A stretch of DNA of 64,000 bases from Mycolicibacterium parafortuitum (GTDB taxonomy: Bacteria > Actinomycetota > Actinomycetes > Mycobacteriales > Mycobacteriaceae), in contig NZ_AP022598.1 of NCBI RefSeq assembly GCF_010725485.1, positions 4,836,001-4,900,000 on the forward strand, in the 5' to 3' direction. The position numbers were made by a program, and so were the translations under genes. Below the pieces are notes generated by a model. The model did no database searches, was not told the origin of the DNA, and worked only from the letters and a program-made list of their open reading frames with translations. Below are positions 7,511 to 16,647 of this stretch, in pieces (position 1 is the first letter of the stretch; each line of letters starts with the position of its first letter).

Positions 7511-8464
7511 TCACACCTTCGGGTTGAGCTGCTCTTCCTCCCTGGTCTGCCGCCACCAGGCCACCAGGAAGACGACCATTGCCGCGGACAGCGCGAGCAG
7601 CACCCACAGGATCACCGCGACGTCGATCCACGCCCCTGTCGGCGGCGCACCCGGAAGGATGTTGCGCAGCGGCACGACGGCGAACAGCATCGCGGCATAC
7701 CAGGTGATGAACGGCGGCAGGAATTTTCGCCGGTTCAGCAGCATCTCGATCGCGACGAACAACGCTGTTCCCGGCAGCACCATCAGGACGAGCAAAATTC
7801 CGAAGTCGACGGCGTGGGCGCCGCGGGTGCGATCGAGGTGGAACGACACACTCTGTATCGGACCCCACGGGGCTTCCAGCACCTTGATATTGCTGTCGAC
7901 TTCCCAGCCGTTGATCGCGCCCGCGACCACGAGGACCGCCGGCACGCTGCGCTTGTTCGCCTCGTCCCCGAAGAAGACCTCGACACCGATGGTGTTGCTG
8001 ACGTAGGTGTCCAGCGGCCAGTGGTCCGGGTCGCCCACCGCGGTGAGCTCGACCGTCGATTCGTTGCTCCGCAGATCGTCGTGCATGTGGATCAGCTCGC
8101 CGTCGGCGGTCCACGAGCTCAGGCGCACAATGGGATTGGCCGCCGCCTCGGGACCCGCGGACAGTATGTCGTTGTCCGGGTGCACCAGGACGTCGACGGT
8201 GAGCTTGTTCTCGACCGTCTCCATCTTGCCCAACCGGATGATCACCGCCGTCTCCTGGATCACCGAGGACTCGGTGAACTCGAACGGTTTGGGCGGCTGT
8301 TCGAGCAGCCGGTATCCGACCAGTGCGCCGATGTAGACCGCCAGCACCACGGCCAGCGTCGTCACCACCGTCGCGTTCAGCGCTTTCGACGAGCCGGAGC
8401 GTTCGGACTTGCCGCCGGTTGCCGGCTTCGTATCGGGCTGCACGCGCGGATCGTACCGTGGCAA
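7511..8464 (-). CDS. DUF4436-like membrane protein
   Basis: 317 aa. A cytoplasmic Ser/Lys-rich leader of about 30 residues is followed by a transmembrane segment (VVTTLAVVLAVYIGALVGY), then an extracytoplasmic beta-rich domain of about 160 residues (VIQETAVIIRLGKME, LSSWTADGELI, DTYVSNTIGVEVFFGDEA) and three C-terminal transmembrane helices. This layout is that of the DUF4436 family common in actinobacteria; no biochemical function is established to my knowledge. It is the last gene before the convergent shell operon and lies 10 bp downstream of aspS on the same strand, so it may be co-transcribed with aspS. Confidence 0.7.
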   Translation of the reverse strand: MPRYDPRVQPDTKPATGGKSERSGSSKALNATVVTTLAVVLAVYIGALVGYRLLEQPPKPFEFTESSVIQETAVIIRLGKMETVENKLTVDVLVHPDNDILSAGPEAAANPIVRLSSWTADGELIHMHDDLRSNESTVELTAVGDPDHWPLDTYVSNTIGVEVFFGDEANKRSVPAVLVVAGAINGWEVDSNIKVLEAPWGPIQSVSFHLDRTRGAHAVDFGILLVLMVLPGTALFVAIEMLLNRRKFLPPFITWYAAMLFAVVPLRNILPGAPPTGAWIDVAVILWVLLALSAAMVVFLVAWWRQTREEEQLNPKV

Positions 8465-8474
8465 ACCCCGCGGA

Positions 8475-10244
8475 TCAGGCGTCTCGGGACGGTGTGGCGT
8501 CGATCCCGGATTCTTTGCGCTGCTGCGCGGTGATCGGTGCCGGGGCGTCGGTGAGCGGGTCGACGCCGCCGCCGGACTTCGGGAACGCGATCACCTCTCG
8601 GATCGAATCCACCCCGGCCAGCAGCGCGGTGATCCGGTCCCAGCCGAACGCGATGCCGCCGTGCGGCGGAGCGCCGTAGGAGAACGCGTCGAGCAGGAAC
8701 CCGAACTTGTCCTGCGCTTCCTCGTGGTCGATGCCCATCATCGCGAACACCCGCTCCTGGATGTCGCGGCGGTGGATACGGATCGAGCCGCCGCCGATCT
8801 CGTTGCCGTTGCAGACGATGTCGTAGGCATCCGACAGCGCGGCGCCGGGATCGCTGTCGAAGCTGTCCATCGACTCGGCTTTCGGTGAGGTGAAGGCGTG
8901 ATGCATCGCCGTCCACGCACCGGAGCCCACGGCCACGTCACCGGAGGCGGTGGCGTCGTCGGCGGACTCGAACATCGGGAAGTCGACCACCCAGGTGAAT
9001 GCCCACGCGTCCGGGTCGATCAGATCGAGGCGCTTGGCGATCTCGATGCGCGTCGCGCCCAGCAGCGCCCGGGCCCCCTTGGCCGGCCCCGCCGCGAAGA
9101 AGATGCAGTCCCCGGGGTTCGCGCCGACGTGCGCGGCCAGCCCGTCGCGTTCGGCGTCGGACAGGTTCTTGGCCACCGGGCCGCCGAGGGTGCCGTCCTC
9201 GCCCACCAGGACATAGGCCAGCCCCTTGTGTCCGCGCTGCTTGGCGAACTCCTGCCAGCCGTCGAGCGTGCGACGCGGCTGTGACGCGCCACCGGGCATC
9301 ACCACCGCGCCGACGTACGGCGCCTGGAACACCCGGAAGGTGGTCTCGGAGAAGAATTCCGTGCACTCGACGAGTTCGACGGCGAAGCGAAGGTCGGGCT
9401 TGTCGGAGCCGAATCGGCGCATCGCCTCGGCGTAGCTGATCCGCGGCAGCGGCAGCGGCAGGTCGTAACCGACCAGCGCCCAGATCGCCTTGAGGACCTG
9501 CTCGGAGACGGCGATGACGTCGTCGGCGTCGACGAAGCTCATCTCCATGTCGAGCTGGGTGAACTCGGGCTGACGGTCGGCGCGGAAGTCCTCGTCGCGG
9601 TAGCAGCGCGCGATCTGGTAGTAGCGCTCCATGCCTGCGACCATCAGCAGCTGCTTGAACAGCTGCGGACTCTGCGGCAACGCGTAGAACGAGCCCGGCT
9701 GCAGGCGGGCGGGCACCAGGAAATCGCGCGCCCCCTCCGGGGTCGAGCGGGTCAGCGTCGGGGTCTCGATCTCGACGAAGTCGTGCGCGGCGAGCACTCC
9801 ACGCGCGGCGGCATTCACCTTGGAGCGCAACCGGATTGCGTTGCCGGGCCCCTCCCGGCGCAGATCCAGGTAGCGGTACTTCAGCCGGGCTTCCTCGCCT
9901 GCGGTCTCGTCGAGCTGGAACGGCAGCGGGGCGCTCTCGCCGAGCACCGTCAGCGACGTCGCGTTGACCTCGACCTCGCCGGTCGGGATGTCGGTGTTCG
10001 CGTTGCCCTCGGGACGGATCTCGACGACGCCGGTGACGGCGACACAGAACTCCGAGCGCAACCGGTGCGCCTGTTCGAGCACCTGGCCCTCGCGGAACAC
10101 CACCTGGGACACCCCGGACGCGTCGCGCAGATCGATGAAGATGACGCCGCCGTGGTCACGGCGCCGGGCCACCCAGCCGGCCAGCGTCACCGTCTGGCCG
10201 GCATCGGCAGGACGCAATGAACCGGCGGTACGGGTGCGCAGCAC
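8475..10244 (-). CDS. aspS: Aspartyl-tRNA synthetase (AspRS, bacterial long type)
   Basis: 589 aa, close to the 596 aa I recall for M. tuberculosis. It charges tRNA with aspartate. The N-terminal OB-fold anticodon domain ([19 protein letters not shown], from about residue 27) is followed by the class II catalytic core: motif 2 as [17 protein letters not shown] (about residue 216) and motif 3 as GIAFGWDRI (about residue 549), with the bacterial insertion domain between them. Mycobacterial AspRS is known to be non-discriminating, also making Asp-tRNA(Asn) for amidation by GatCAB. The GTG start has AGAGGAG upstream. Gene position matches Rv2572c. Confidence 0.97.
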   Translation of the reverse strand: MLRTRTAGSLRPADAGQTVTLAGWVARRRDHGGVIFIDLRDASGVSQVVFREGQVLEQAHRLRSEFCVAVTGVVEIRPEGNANTDIPTGEVEVNATSLTVLGESAPLPFQLDETAGEEARLKYRYLDLRREGPGNAIRLRSKVNAAARGVLAAHDFVEIETPTLTRSTPEGARDFLVPARLQPGSFYALPQSPQLFKQLLMVAGMERYYQIARCYRDEDFRADRQPEFTQLDMEMSFVDADDVIAVSEQVLKAIWALVGYDLPLPLPRISYAEAMRRFGSDKPDLRFAVELVECTEFFSETTFRVFQAPYVGAVVMPGGASQPRRTLDGWQEFAKQRGHKGLAYVLVGEDGTLGGPVAKNLSDAERDGLAAHVGANPGDCIFFAAGPAKGARALLGATRIEIAKRLDLIDPDAWAFTWVVDFPMFESADDATASGDVAVGSGAWTAMHHAFTSPKAESMDSFDSDPGAALSDAYDIVCNGNEIGGGSIRIHRRDIQERVFAMMGIDHEEAQDKFGFLLDAFSYGAPPHGGIAFGWDRITALLAGVDSIREVIAFPKSGGGVDPLTDAPAPITAQQRKESGIDATPSRDA

Positions 10245-10330
10245 AAAAACTCCTCTTTCAGGGCGGGCGACCGGGCGAGTGTCGACAGATCAGTCTAAGC
10301 GGCCCGCCGAGTTCGTCCCGCCACCCGGGT

Positions 10331-10759
10331 TCACCGCCCCGGCGGTATCCGCAGGTGCGCCCGCGCGGCCAGTTCGTCGGCGTCGACCAAGACGAGCATC
10401 GGCTGATCGGGTACGCACAGCATCGTGACGGTGAACCGGCACCGCACGTCGTCGCGGTTGTTGGCGTCGGAATAGTGGATGACCTCGCCACCCGGTTCCC
10501 AGAAGGCCTCCCCGGCACGGACCACCCGCGGCGGCTGACCTTCGAGCTCGAACAGCATCTCGCCCTCCAGCACGAACCCGAACGCCGGCCCGCCGGGATG
10601 CCGGTGCGGCGGGGCGCCGGCACTGCCGGGCGGGTAGTCGATCACGACGGTCATCGCGTGGGCGCCGTAGGGGATGAACGGCGGTGTCACCTCTTGCACC
10701 ACGGTCAGCGCGCTCTCCCAGGACGGGTCGTAGGCCTCGGGCGTCGTCGCTTCTGTCAT
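10331..10759 (-). CDS. Single-domain cupin protein
   Basis: 142 aa. The cupin barrel carries the metal-site pattern PPHRHPGGPAFGFVLEGE (about residues 55-72) and a second motif ending in EPGGEVIHYSDANN. The first two His and the Glu fit a mononuclear metal site. The family covers sugar isomerases, dioxygenases and small-molecule sensors, so the activity is not predictable. It lies downstream of the SDR and the ECF sigma gene on the same strand, with 42 bp to the SDR. Cupin domains also occur as the sensing half of ChrR-type anti-sigma factors, but the zinc-binding anti-sigma domain is absent here. Confidence 0.8.
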   Translation of the reverse strand: MTEATTPEAYDPSWESALTVVQEVTPPFIPYGAHAMTVVIDYPPGSAGAPPHRHPGGPAFGFVLEGEMLFELEGQPPRVVRAGEAFWEPGGEVIHYSDANNRDDVRCRFTVTMLCVPDQPMLVLVDADELAARAHLRIPPGR

Positions 10760-10801
10760 GTCGGATCCTTTCGTGGAAACTCAGCGGGGGTCAGAGGGCA
10801 G

Positions 10802-11524
10802 TCAGACAGCACTGCCGCCGCCATCGGCGTGCAGCACCGAACCGGTGATGAAGGACGCCCGAGGAGAGGCCAGGAACAACACGGCCTGGGCGATCTCGTC
10901 GGGCTCGGCGGTCCGCCCGAGCGGCAGCGAACGGCCGAGCTCCTCGTTCGTCTCACCCCATTCGGCCTGCACCCCTTCGGTTCTCGTCGGTCCGGGGGCG
11001 ACGCTGTTGACCCGCACCCCCGCCGGCCCGAACTCCGCGGCCCAGGTGCGCGTCAGCGACTCGACGGCGGCCTTGGATGCGGCGTACACCCCTGCGCCGG
11101 GCACACCTTTCGACGCGACCATCGTGGTGACGTTGATGATGCTTCCGGCGCCGCGGGCGACCATGCCGGGCACCAGCCCGGCGGCGAGGAAGTAGGTGCC
11201 GGCGACGTTGGTCGCGAAGGTGCGTTCGAACGCATCGCGACGCTGGTCGACGGTCAGCGCGGCCGGGAACGCGGCGGCGTTGTTGACCAGGATGTCGACC
11301 ACCCCGGCACGGTGCACCAGTTCCTGCACCGATTCGGCGTCGGCGAGGTCGGCCCGCAGGAAACGGACGGGTCCGTCGATCGACGCGGCCGCCGCGGCAC
11401 CACGGTCGGCGTCGCGGCCGGTGATGGTGACGACGGCGCCTTCACGGGCCAGAAGCCGGGCGCACGCGAGCCCGATGCCCGCGGTGCCGCCGGTGACGAG
11501 AGCGTGTTTGTCGGTGAGTTGCAT
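10802..11524 (-). CDS. Short-chain dehydrogenase/reductase (SDR)
   Basis: 240 aa, classical SDR length. The cofactor motif is TGGTAGIGLA (residues about 10-19), NNAA is at about residue 84, and the catalytic Tyr and Lys are in VYAASKAA with the Ser upstream. ITGRDADR after the second strand puts Arg/Asp where NADP(H) is often preferred. The C-terminal VLHADGGGSAV is the usual SDR ending. The substrate is unknown. It is 28 bp downstream of the sigma factor gene and likely in one transcript with it and the cupin, so it could be an effector of that sigma factor's response. Confidence 0.9.
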   Translation of the reverse strand: MQLTDKHALVTGGTAGIGLACARLLAREGAVVTITGRDADRGAAAAASIDGPVRFLRADLADAESVQELVHRAGVVDILVNNAAAFPAALTVDQRRDAFERTFATNVAGTYFLAAGLVPGMVARGAGSIINVTTMVASKGVPGAGVYAASKAAVESLTRTWAAEFGPAGVRVNSVAPGPTRTEGVQAEWGETNEELGRSLPLGRTAEPDEIAQAVLFLASPRASFITGSVLHADGGGSAV

Positions 11525-11552
11525 GGCTGCTCCGGTGTGGTGAAGGCGGCGG

Positions 11553-12164
11553 TCAGGCGGTGACGGCGGCGACGACGGATTCGCCGCGACCGTGGGACAG
11601 GTGGGCCAGCGCGATGCGCAGGCGTTTGCGGCCGCGGGACACCCGCGACATCACGGTGCCGATCGGGATGCCGAGGATCACAGCGGTCTCGGCGTAGGTG
11701 TAGCCCTCGATGTCGGCGTAGAACAGCACCTCGGCGAAGCCGTCGGGCAGGGAGGCCAGCGCGGACCTGACGTCACCGTGGGGAAGTGCGTCGAGCACTT
11801 CGGCCTCGGCCGAGCGCGGGCCGCCCGGCAGCCGGGCGGCGGTGGCGGCCAGGTCGCGGTCGGTGAGCAGCGCGGCCGACACCTCGGTCACCCGGGCCTG
11901 CCTGGCCCGGTGGAGGCTGACCCAGCGGTTGTAGAGGATGCGGAACAGCCAGGCCTGCAGATTGGTGCCGTCTTCGAAGGTGCCGAACCCGCGATACGCG
12001 CGCAACAGGGTGTCCTGCAGCAGGTCCTCGGCCTCGGGTTCATTGCGCGCGAGCCGGCGAGCCCCGCGGCCGAGGACAGCGAGCAGCGGTTCGACCTCCC
12101 GGGCGAACCTGGCGGACAGAGCAGCGTCGGGAGTGGATCTGGCGGGCAGAAAGGTGACGGTCAT
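11553..12164 (-). CDS. ECF-type RNA polymerase sigma factor (RpoE/SigH-like)
   Basis: 203 aa from the ATG at 12164, which has AGGAGAT six bases upstream; a longer frame exists but lacks a comparable site. Region 2 is ARNEPEAEDLLQDTLLRAYRGF followed by NLQAWLFRILYNRWV, and region 4 is the HTH YTYAETAVILGIPIGTVMSRVSRGRKRL. These are diagnostic of ECF sigma factors. No gene with an HxxxCxxC zinc anti-sigma domain lies next to it; the adjacent genes are an SDR, a cupin and a LuxR-type regulator. The regulatory partner is therefore unknown. Confidence 0.92.
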   Translation of the reverse strand: MTVTFLPARSTPDAALSARFAREVEPLLAVLGRGARRLARNEPEAEDLLQDTLLRAYRGFGTFEDGTNLQAWLFRILYNRWVSLHRARQARVTEVSAALLTDRDLAATAARLPGGPRSAEAEVLDALPHGDVRSALASLPDGFAEVLFYADIEGYTYAETAVILGIPIGTVMSRVSRGRKRLRIALAHLSHGRGESVVAAVTA

Positions 12165-12287
12165 GATCGGATCTCCTGCGGGTGGCGGTGTCTGATTCAC
12201 CACCCACATTCGCCGGTTCGGCACCGGGGCGAACCCTTGAAAACCCGTAGTCCCCGGCCCGTAGTTGGTGGCCCTCGATCCCTGGGA

Positions 12288-15098
12288 TCAGGGCGTGAGG
12301 GCGGTGGTGCGCAGTTGACGGCGCGAGGTGATTCCCAGCTTCGCGAACACCTTCCGCAGGTGCCATTCCACGGTGTGGGAGCTGATGAACAACTGGGCGC
12401 CGATCTCCTGATTGGTCAAGCCGTCGGCGGCCAGCTGCGCGATCTGCGCCTCCTGCGCGGTGAGGCCCGTGCCTGCGCGGTCCTCGCGGGTGCGCACCTT
12501 CTCCCCCGTGGCGACCAGCTCACGGCGAGCGCGTTCGGCGAACCCACGCGCACCCATCTGGGTGAACGCGTCGTGGGCCGTGGTCAGTTCGCGCCGCGCG
12601 TCGTTTCGCCGGTTGTTACGGCGCAACCATTCGCCGTAGATCAGCCGGGTCCGGGCGAGGTGCACGACGACCCGGGTCCTGCTCAACCGTTCGATGGACT
12701 CGGTGTAGAGCGCCTCGGCGGCGTCGTCGTCGGCCAGCATCGCCTGCGCGCTGGCCAATGCGCCTACGGCCCAGTCGGTTTCTGCGGCGCCGACACAGGC
12801 CTGCAGCGTCGCGAGGGCCTGCGCGGCGGCATCGCCGGCTCCGGCGCGGGTGGCCGCCTCGACCATCTCGTACAGGCACCAGCCGTGGAAGCCGAGGTCT
12901 TGATAGGTCGCGGCGTCGCGGGCCGCCGCATACGCCTCGTCGTACTGTCCGAGGCCGTTGTGCAGGACGGCGGCGGCGTATCCGGTCAACCCGTCCAGGC
13001 GTCCCTCCCCGCGGGAGCGGCCATCCGCGCGGGCGCTGTCGATGAGCTTCGCGGCCGTCGCGGCGTCACCGCGCCACGCGGCCAGCAGCACCGAGTGATA
13101 GCGCACCGGGGATCGGTGCCCGGTCGCCTCGGTGATCGAGTGCGCCTCCTCGATGAGTTGCTCTGCGGTGGTGAACTCTCCGGCGATCAGGTGCACGCCG
13201 GCGCGGTAGGTCAACGCGCGGGGCAATCCGTCGAGGGCACCGGAGTCCCGGGCGTGGTGCACCGCGCACGTGGCCAGGGTGCGGATGGCAGCCTCGTCCC
13301 ACAGCTCGTGCGCGGCCGACTCCTGCAGGATCGGGAACCCCGGCACCCGCAGCCACCGCCCGACCGCGATGTCGTCGGATTCTGCCTGCGCGCACATCCC
13401 CCGCAGCGCGGCGTTCAGCGTTTCGGCACCCGCGCCGAAACCTCCGATGATCCGTTCGACGATCCCCTTGAGCAGCAGGTCGACCGGCCGCAGCGACCGG
13501 GTGCCGGCGATCGCGGGCAGCGCGGCTTCCGCCGCGGCACGCAGCGCGGCGGGATCGGCAGACCGGCCGCCGTACATCAGTGCCGCGATGGCTTCGAGGT
13601 AACTCTCCCGTGACGAGTCGTCGTCGAGGTCCGCCAGCCGCGCGGCGGCGTCGAGCAGTATCGGCGCGGTGTCGGCGATCTTCGGTGCGCCCGCCTCGCC
13701 GGAGCGGCTGCGCATGAACTCCATCTGCGCCCGCAACCGTGCCACGTGCGCGTGCTGCTCGGCGGACAGCTCTCCGAGTTCGGCGATCGCGAGCAATTCG
13801 TGGGCGCTGTCGGTGTCCGCGGCGTCGCGTTTGGCCTGCGCCGCCGCCACGGCCCTGGCCGACCGCAGCCGAGAGTCCGCAGTCAGCGCCGTGGCCCGCT
13901 CCAGAAATGTTGCGGCGGCCGCGATTCCGCCCCTGCCGGTGGCCCGCAGCGCGGCACGCTCCAGGTCGGCGGCGACCTCGTCATCCGGGCCGGCGGCGGC
14001 CTGTGCGGCGTGCCATGCCCGGCGGTCGGGGTCGGCCTTCGGGTCCGTCGCGTCGGCCAGCGCGCGGTGCGCGGCCCGCCGCGCCGCGAGGTCGGCCGCG
14101 CGATAGGACGCAGACCGGATCAGCGGATGCCGGAACCGCATTCGCGGGCCGAACTCGATCAGGTCGTCGGCCTCAGCCGGAGCCAGGTCGTCCACGGGCA
14201 GTCCCAAACGTGTTGCCGCGCGCAGGAACAACGCGGCATCTCCGAGCGGCTCCGCGGCCGCCAGCAGCAACAGCTGCCGGGTGTTGGTCGGCAGCACCTG
14301 GATCCGGCGCACGTAGCTCTGCTCGAGGGCGGCCGGCGACGACCGCTTCCCGGAGATCCAGAACCCACCCGCCAACTCGGCGGCCGAGATGCTGCGCGGC
14401 ACCTCCAGGATCGCCAGCGGCAGTCCGCGGGTCTCGGCGACGATCCGGTCGCGCACTCGCGGATCCATGGCGTCCAGCATCACCGAATCGAGTAGTTCCC
14501 TGGCCTCGGCGTCGGACAGCCCGGTCAGCGGCAGCTCGGGCAGGTCCGCGAGCAGCTCCGGGTGATCGCGGACGCCGAACACCAGCGCAACCGGTTCGGC
14601 GAGCAAGCGCCGCGCGACGAACGCCAACGTCTGCACCGACACCTGGTCGAGCCACTGCGCGTCGTCCACGATGCCGATCACCGGTGCAACCTCGGCCGCC
14701 GCGGCGAACAGGCTCAGCACCGCGAGCCCGACGAGGAACCGGTCCGGTGCCGGACCGGCGCCGCGACCGAATGCGACGTCGAGCGCGTGTCGCTGCGGTT
14801 CAGGCAGCCCGTCGAGGTGCCCGAACAGCGGGGCGCACAGCTGATGCAAGCCCGCGTAGGCGAGTTCCATGTCGGATTCGACGCCGGAAACCGCAAGCAG
14901 CTGAAAGCCTTCGGCTCGCCGCGCGGCGTAGTCGAGCAGCGCGGTCTTGCCGACGCCGGCCTCGCCACGCAGCACCAGCACCTGGCGGGCACCGGGTTTG
15001 ACGGCGGCGATCAGTTCGTCGAGTCGTTCGCATTCGGCGGCGCGGCCGCGCAGCGGCGCAGACCGGTCCGGGCTCGACATGGGCATCACCGCGTCCAT
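12288..15098 (-). CDS. Large ATP-binding LuxR-family (LAL) transcriptional regulator
   Basis: 936 aa, the usual size for LAL regulators. The N-terminal P-loop ATPase has Walker A GEAGVGKTALLD (about residues 45-56) and Walker B VIGIVDDAQWLD (about 141-152). A long helical, TPR-like middle (about 330-850) follows, and a C-terminal LuxR helix-turn-helix spans LTAQEAQIAQLAADG through NQEIGAQLFISSHTVEWHLRKVF (about 875-925). Such proteins are ATP-dependent activators that bind an inducer, often a carbohydrate or metabolite. The gene is 123 bp upstream of the ECF sigma factor on the same strand and may control the sigma-SDR-cupin set. The effector is unknown. Confidence 0.9.
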   Translation of the reverse strand: MDAVMPMSSPDRSAPLRGRAAECERLDELIAAVKPGARQVLVLRGEAGVGKTALLDYAARRAEGFQLLAVSGVESDMELAYAGLHQLCAPLFGHLDGLPEPQRHALDVAFGRGAGPAPDRFLVGLAVLSLFAAAAEVAPVIGIVDDAQWLDQVSVQTLAFVARRLLAEPVALVFGVRDHPELLADLPELPLTGLSDAEARELLDSVMLDAMDPRVRDRIVAETRGLPLAILEVPRSISAAELAGGFWISGKRSSPAALEQSYVRRIQVLPTNTRQLLLLAAAEPLGDAALFLRAATRLGLPVDDLAPAEADDLIEFGPRMRFRHPLIRSASYRAADLAARRAAHRALADATDPKADPDRRAWHAAQAAAGPDDEVAADLERAALRATGRGGIAAAATFLERATALTADSRLRSARAVAAAQAKRDAADTDSAHELLAIAELGELSAEQHAHVARLRAQMEFMRSRSGEAGAPKIADTAPILLDAAARLADLDDDSSRESYLEAIAALMYGGRSADPAALRAAAEAALPAIAGTRSLRPVDLLLKGIVERIIGGFGAGAETLNAALRGMCAQAESDDIAVGRWLRVPGFPILQESAAHELWDEAAIRTLATCAVHHARDSGALDGLPRALTYRAGVHLIAGEFTTAEQLIEEAHSITEATGHRSPVRYHSVLLAAWRGDAATAAKLIDSARADGRSRGEGRLDGLTGYAAAVLHNGLGQYDEAYAAARDAATYQDLGFHGWCLYEMVEAATRAGAGDAAAQALATLQACVGAAETDWAVGALASAQAMLADDDAAEALYTESIERLSRTRVVVHLARTRLIYGEWLRRNNRRNDARRELTTAHDAFTQMGARGFAERARRELVATGEKVRTREDRAGTGLTAQEAQIAQLAADGLTNQEIGAQLFISSHTVEWHLRKVFAKLGITSRRQLRTTALTP

Positions 15099-15183
15099 TC
15101 CGCACGGACGCGCGCGAAGGTTCGTCCGATCTTGATGCTGGATGGGGGAAGTCTATTCCCGACTGGTGATGTGTGGTCGTGCT

Positions 15184-15942
15184 TCAGCGTGCGGCCGCCG
15201 GTTCGCGAAGCCAGTCCTCGAACCTGGTCGCGGACAGCCGCGCGCCGACTCCCGGGCACAACGTCCGTTCGCCGAGTTCGACGCCCCAGTAGGTGGCGCC
15301 GGGGTCGGCGACCACCGGCCTGCTGTCGCCGCGCGCCGTCAGCGCGGTGCGCAGCAGATCGGGCAGCAGCACCGCCTCGGGGCCGCCGATTTCGACGATG
15401 CCGCCCGCCGGGGCGCCGACGGCGACGGCGGCCACTCCGCGCGCGACGTCGCGGGCGGCCATCGGCTGGAAGTAGGCCGGTGGCATCCGGACGACACCGT
15501 CGACGGTCGCGGAGTCGGCGAGCGTGTCGGCGAACTCGAAGAACTGCGTCGCGTGCACGATCGTGTACGGGACCCGGCCCGCGGCGATGAGTTCCTCCTG
15601 GGCGAGCTTGGCCTGGAAGTAGCCGCTCTGAGGCGCCATCTCGGCGGTGCCGACGACCGACAGCGCCACATGGTGGCCGACGCCGGCGGCGGCTTCCGCG
15701 GTCAGCAGGTTGGTGGTCGCCACCTGGAAGAATTCTTTGGCGGCGTCGTCGAGGGTGGGCGAGTTCGACACGTCGACGACGACGTCAGCGCCGGCGAGCA
15801 CCTCCTCCAGCCCTTCTCCGGTGTAGGTGTTCACCCCGGTGGACGGCGCGGCCGCGACCGCATCGTGGCCGTCCCCGGTGAGCTGCGCGACGAGTTTCGA
15901 ACCGATGAGGCCGGTTCCGCCGATGACGACGATCTTCATCAT
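15184..15942 (-). CDS. NmrA-like NAD(P)-binding atypical SDR
   Basis: 252 aa. The start is one of two adjacent ATGs (15942 or 15939) behind AGGAAGG; a much longer upstream frame runs through the divergent gene and is not real. The N-terminus KIVVIGGTGLIGSKLVAQL is the GGxGxxG dinucleotide site of atypical SDRs. No YxxxK catalytic pair is obvious, as in NmrA-type redox-sensing or reductase-like members. A paralogue lies at 22499-23245, with the same layout (TGEGLEEVLAGADVVVD here, TGEGLDAALTGVDAVVD there). It is transcribed divergently from the SRPBCC gene, with about 100 bp between the starts. Confidence 0.8.
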   Translation of the reverse strand: MMKIVVIGGTGLIGSKLVAQLTGDGHDAVAAAPSTGVNTYTGEGLEEVLAGADVVVDVSNSPTLDDAAKEFFQVATTNLLTAEAAAGVGHHVALSVVGTAEMAPQSGYFQAKLAQEELIAAGRVPYTIVHATQFFEFADTLADSATVDGVVRMPPAYFQPMAARDVARGVAAVAVGAPAGGIVEIGGPEAVLLPDLLRTALTARGDSRPVVADPGATYWGVELGERTLCPGVGARLSATRFEDWLREPAAAR

Positions 15943-16045
15943 GTGCCTTCCTGAGCGTGGTGGGGTGTATCCGTCCTGCGCGCCAGAACCCCTGGCGGCA
16001 CCGCCACTCATCCCGGCGCGACACAATGCCCTAAGGTGTATGGTC

Positions 16046-16540
16046 ATGCATCCCTGCGAGCGCGTCGGGCTGGACTTCATCGACACGGCGCCGTACCGCT
16101 TCGTCAGCGCCGTGGATCTGGCCATCACCCCCGAGCAACTGTTCGAGGTGCTCGCCGACGAGACGTCCTGGCCCCACTGGGCCAGCGTGATCACCAACGT
16201 GACGTGGACGTCGCCGGAGCCGCGCGGCGTGGGCACGACCCGCACGGTCGAGATGCGCGGCGGCATCACCGGTGACGAGGTGTTCCTGGCATGGGAACCG
16301 TTCAGCCGCATGGCGTTCCGGTTCGACGCGGCGACCACGCGCAGCATCGCGGCGTTCGCCGAGGACTACCGCGTCGTCCCGACCGAGCAGGGTTGCCACC
16401 TGACCTGGATCATGGCCCTCAAGCCCAACGGGATCGCCGGTCGGTTCGGCCTGTTCACCGGGCGTCCCGTGATGGGCTGGATGTTCCAGCGGTTCCTGTA
16501 CAACCTGCGCCGCTACACCGACGAGAGGTTCTCGGCCTAA
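16046..16540 (+). CDS. SRPBCC-family (polyketide cyclase/START-like) protein
   Basis: 164 aa. Start at ATG 16046, eight bases after AAGGT; an ATG at 16040 is too close to it. The pattern FVSAVDLAITPEQLFEVLADETSWPHWAS is the typical beginning of a SRPBCC domain (strand, then the PxxxWxxL helix pair), and the C-terminal helix is MGWMFQRFLYNLRRY. The fold makes a deep hydrophobic cavity; members bind lipids, polyketides or aromatic ligands. Function is unknown. It is divergent from the NmrA-like gene and may share its promoter region. Confidence 0.75.
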   Translation: MHPCERVGLDFIDTAPYRFVSAVDLAITPEQLFEVLADETSWPHWASVITNVTWTSPEPRGVGTTRTVEMRGGITGDEVFLAWEPFSRMAFRFDAATTRSIAAFAEDYRVVPTEQGCHLTWIMALKPNGIAGRFGLFTGRPVMGWMFQRFLYNLRRYTDERFSA

Positions 16541-16565
16541 CTTCCGCTGCCCTTGCCCCGGAAGT
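16540..16565 (+). terminator. Possible weak hairpin terminator after the SRPBCC gene
   Basis: Six-base arms ACTTCC (16540-16545) and GGAAGT (16560-16565) flank a 14-base loop immediately at the stop codon. There is no U-tract. Mycobacterial terminators often lack one, so the call is possible but weak. Confidence 0.3.
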
Positions 16566-16631
16566 GGCTTTGGCGGTGGGGCGTTCGCGCGCATTTCTGG
16601 TGAGTCAACGTGTCTGCCGGCGCTGGTATCA

Positions 16632-16647
16632 TCGAACACATGTTCGA
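16632..16647 (+). promoter_or_regulatory. LexA (SOS) box overlapping the start codon of the DUF222/HNH gene
   Basis: TCGAAC-ACAT-GTTCGA is a perfect match to the mycobacterial LexA consensus TCGAAC-N4-GTTCGA. The ATG of the DUF222/HNH gene (16640-16642) lies inside the box, so bound LexA would block initiation directly. Several M. tuberculosis 13E12-family genes are reported members of the LexA regulon, so this placement fits the family. Confidence 0.9.

Noticed and set aside
12281..12294. CCCTG-GGAT-CAGGG hairpin as a terminator of the LuxR-type gene
   Set aside because: It overlaps the stop codon, has only five-base arms and is weak.
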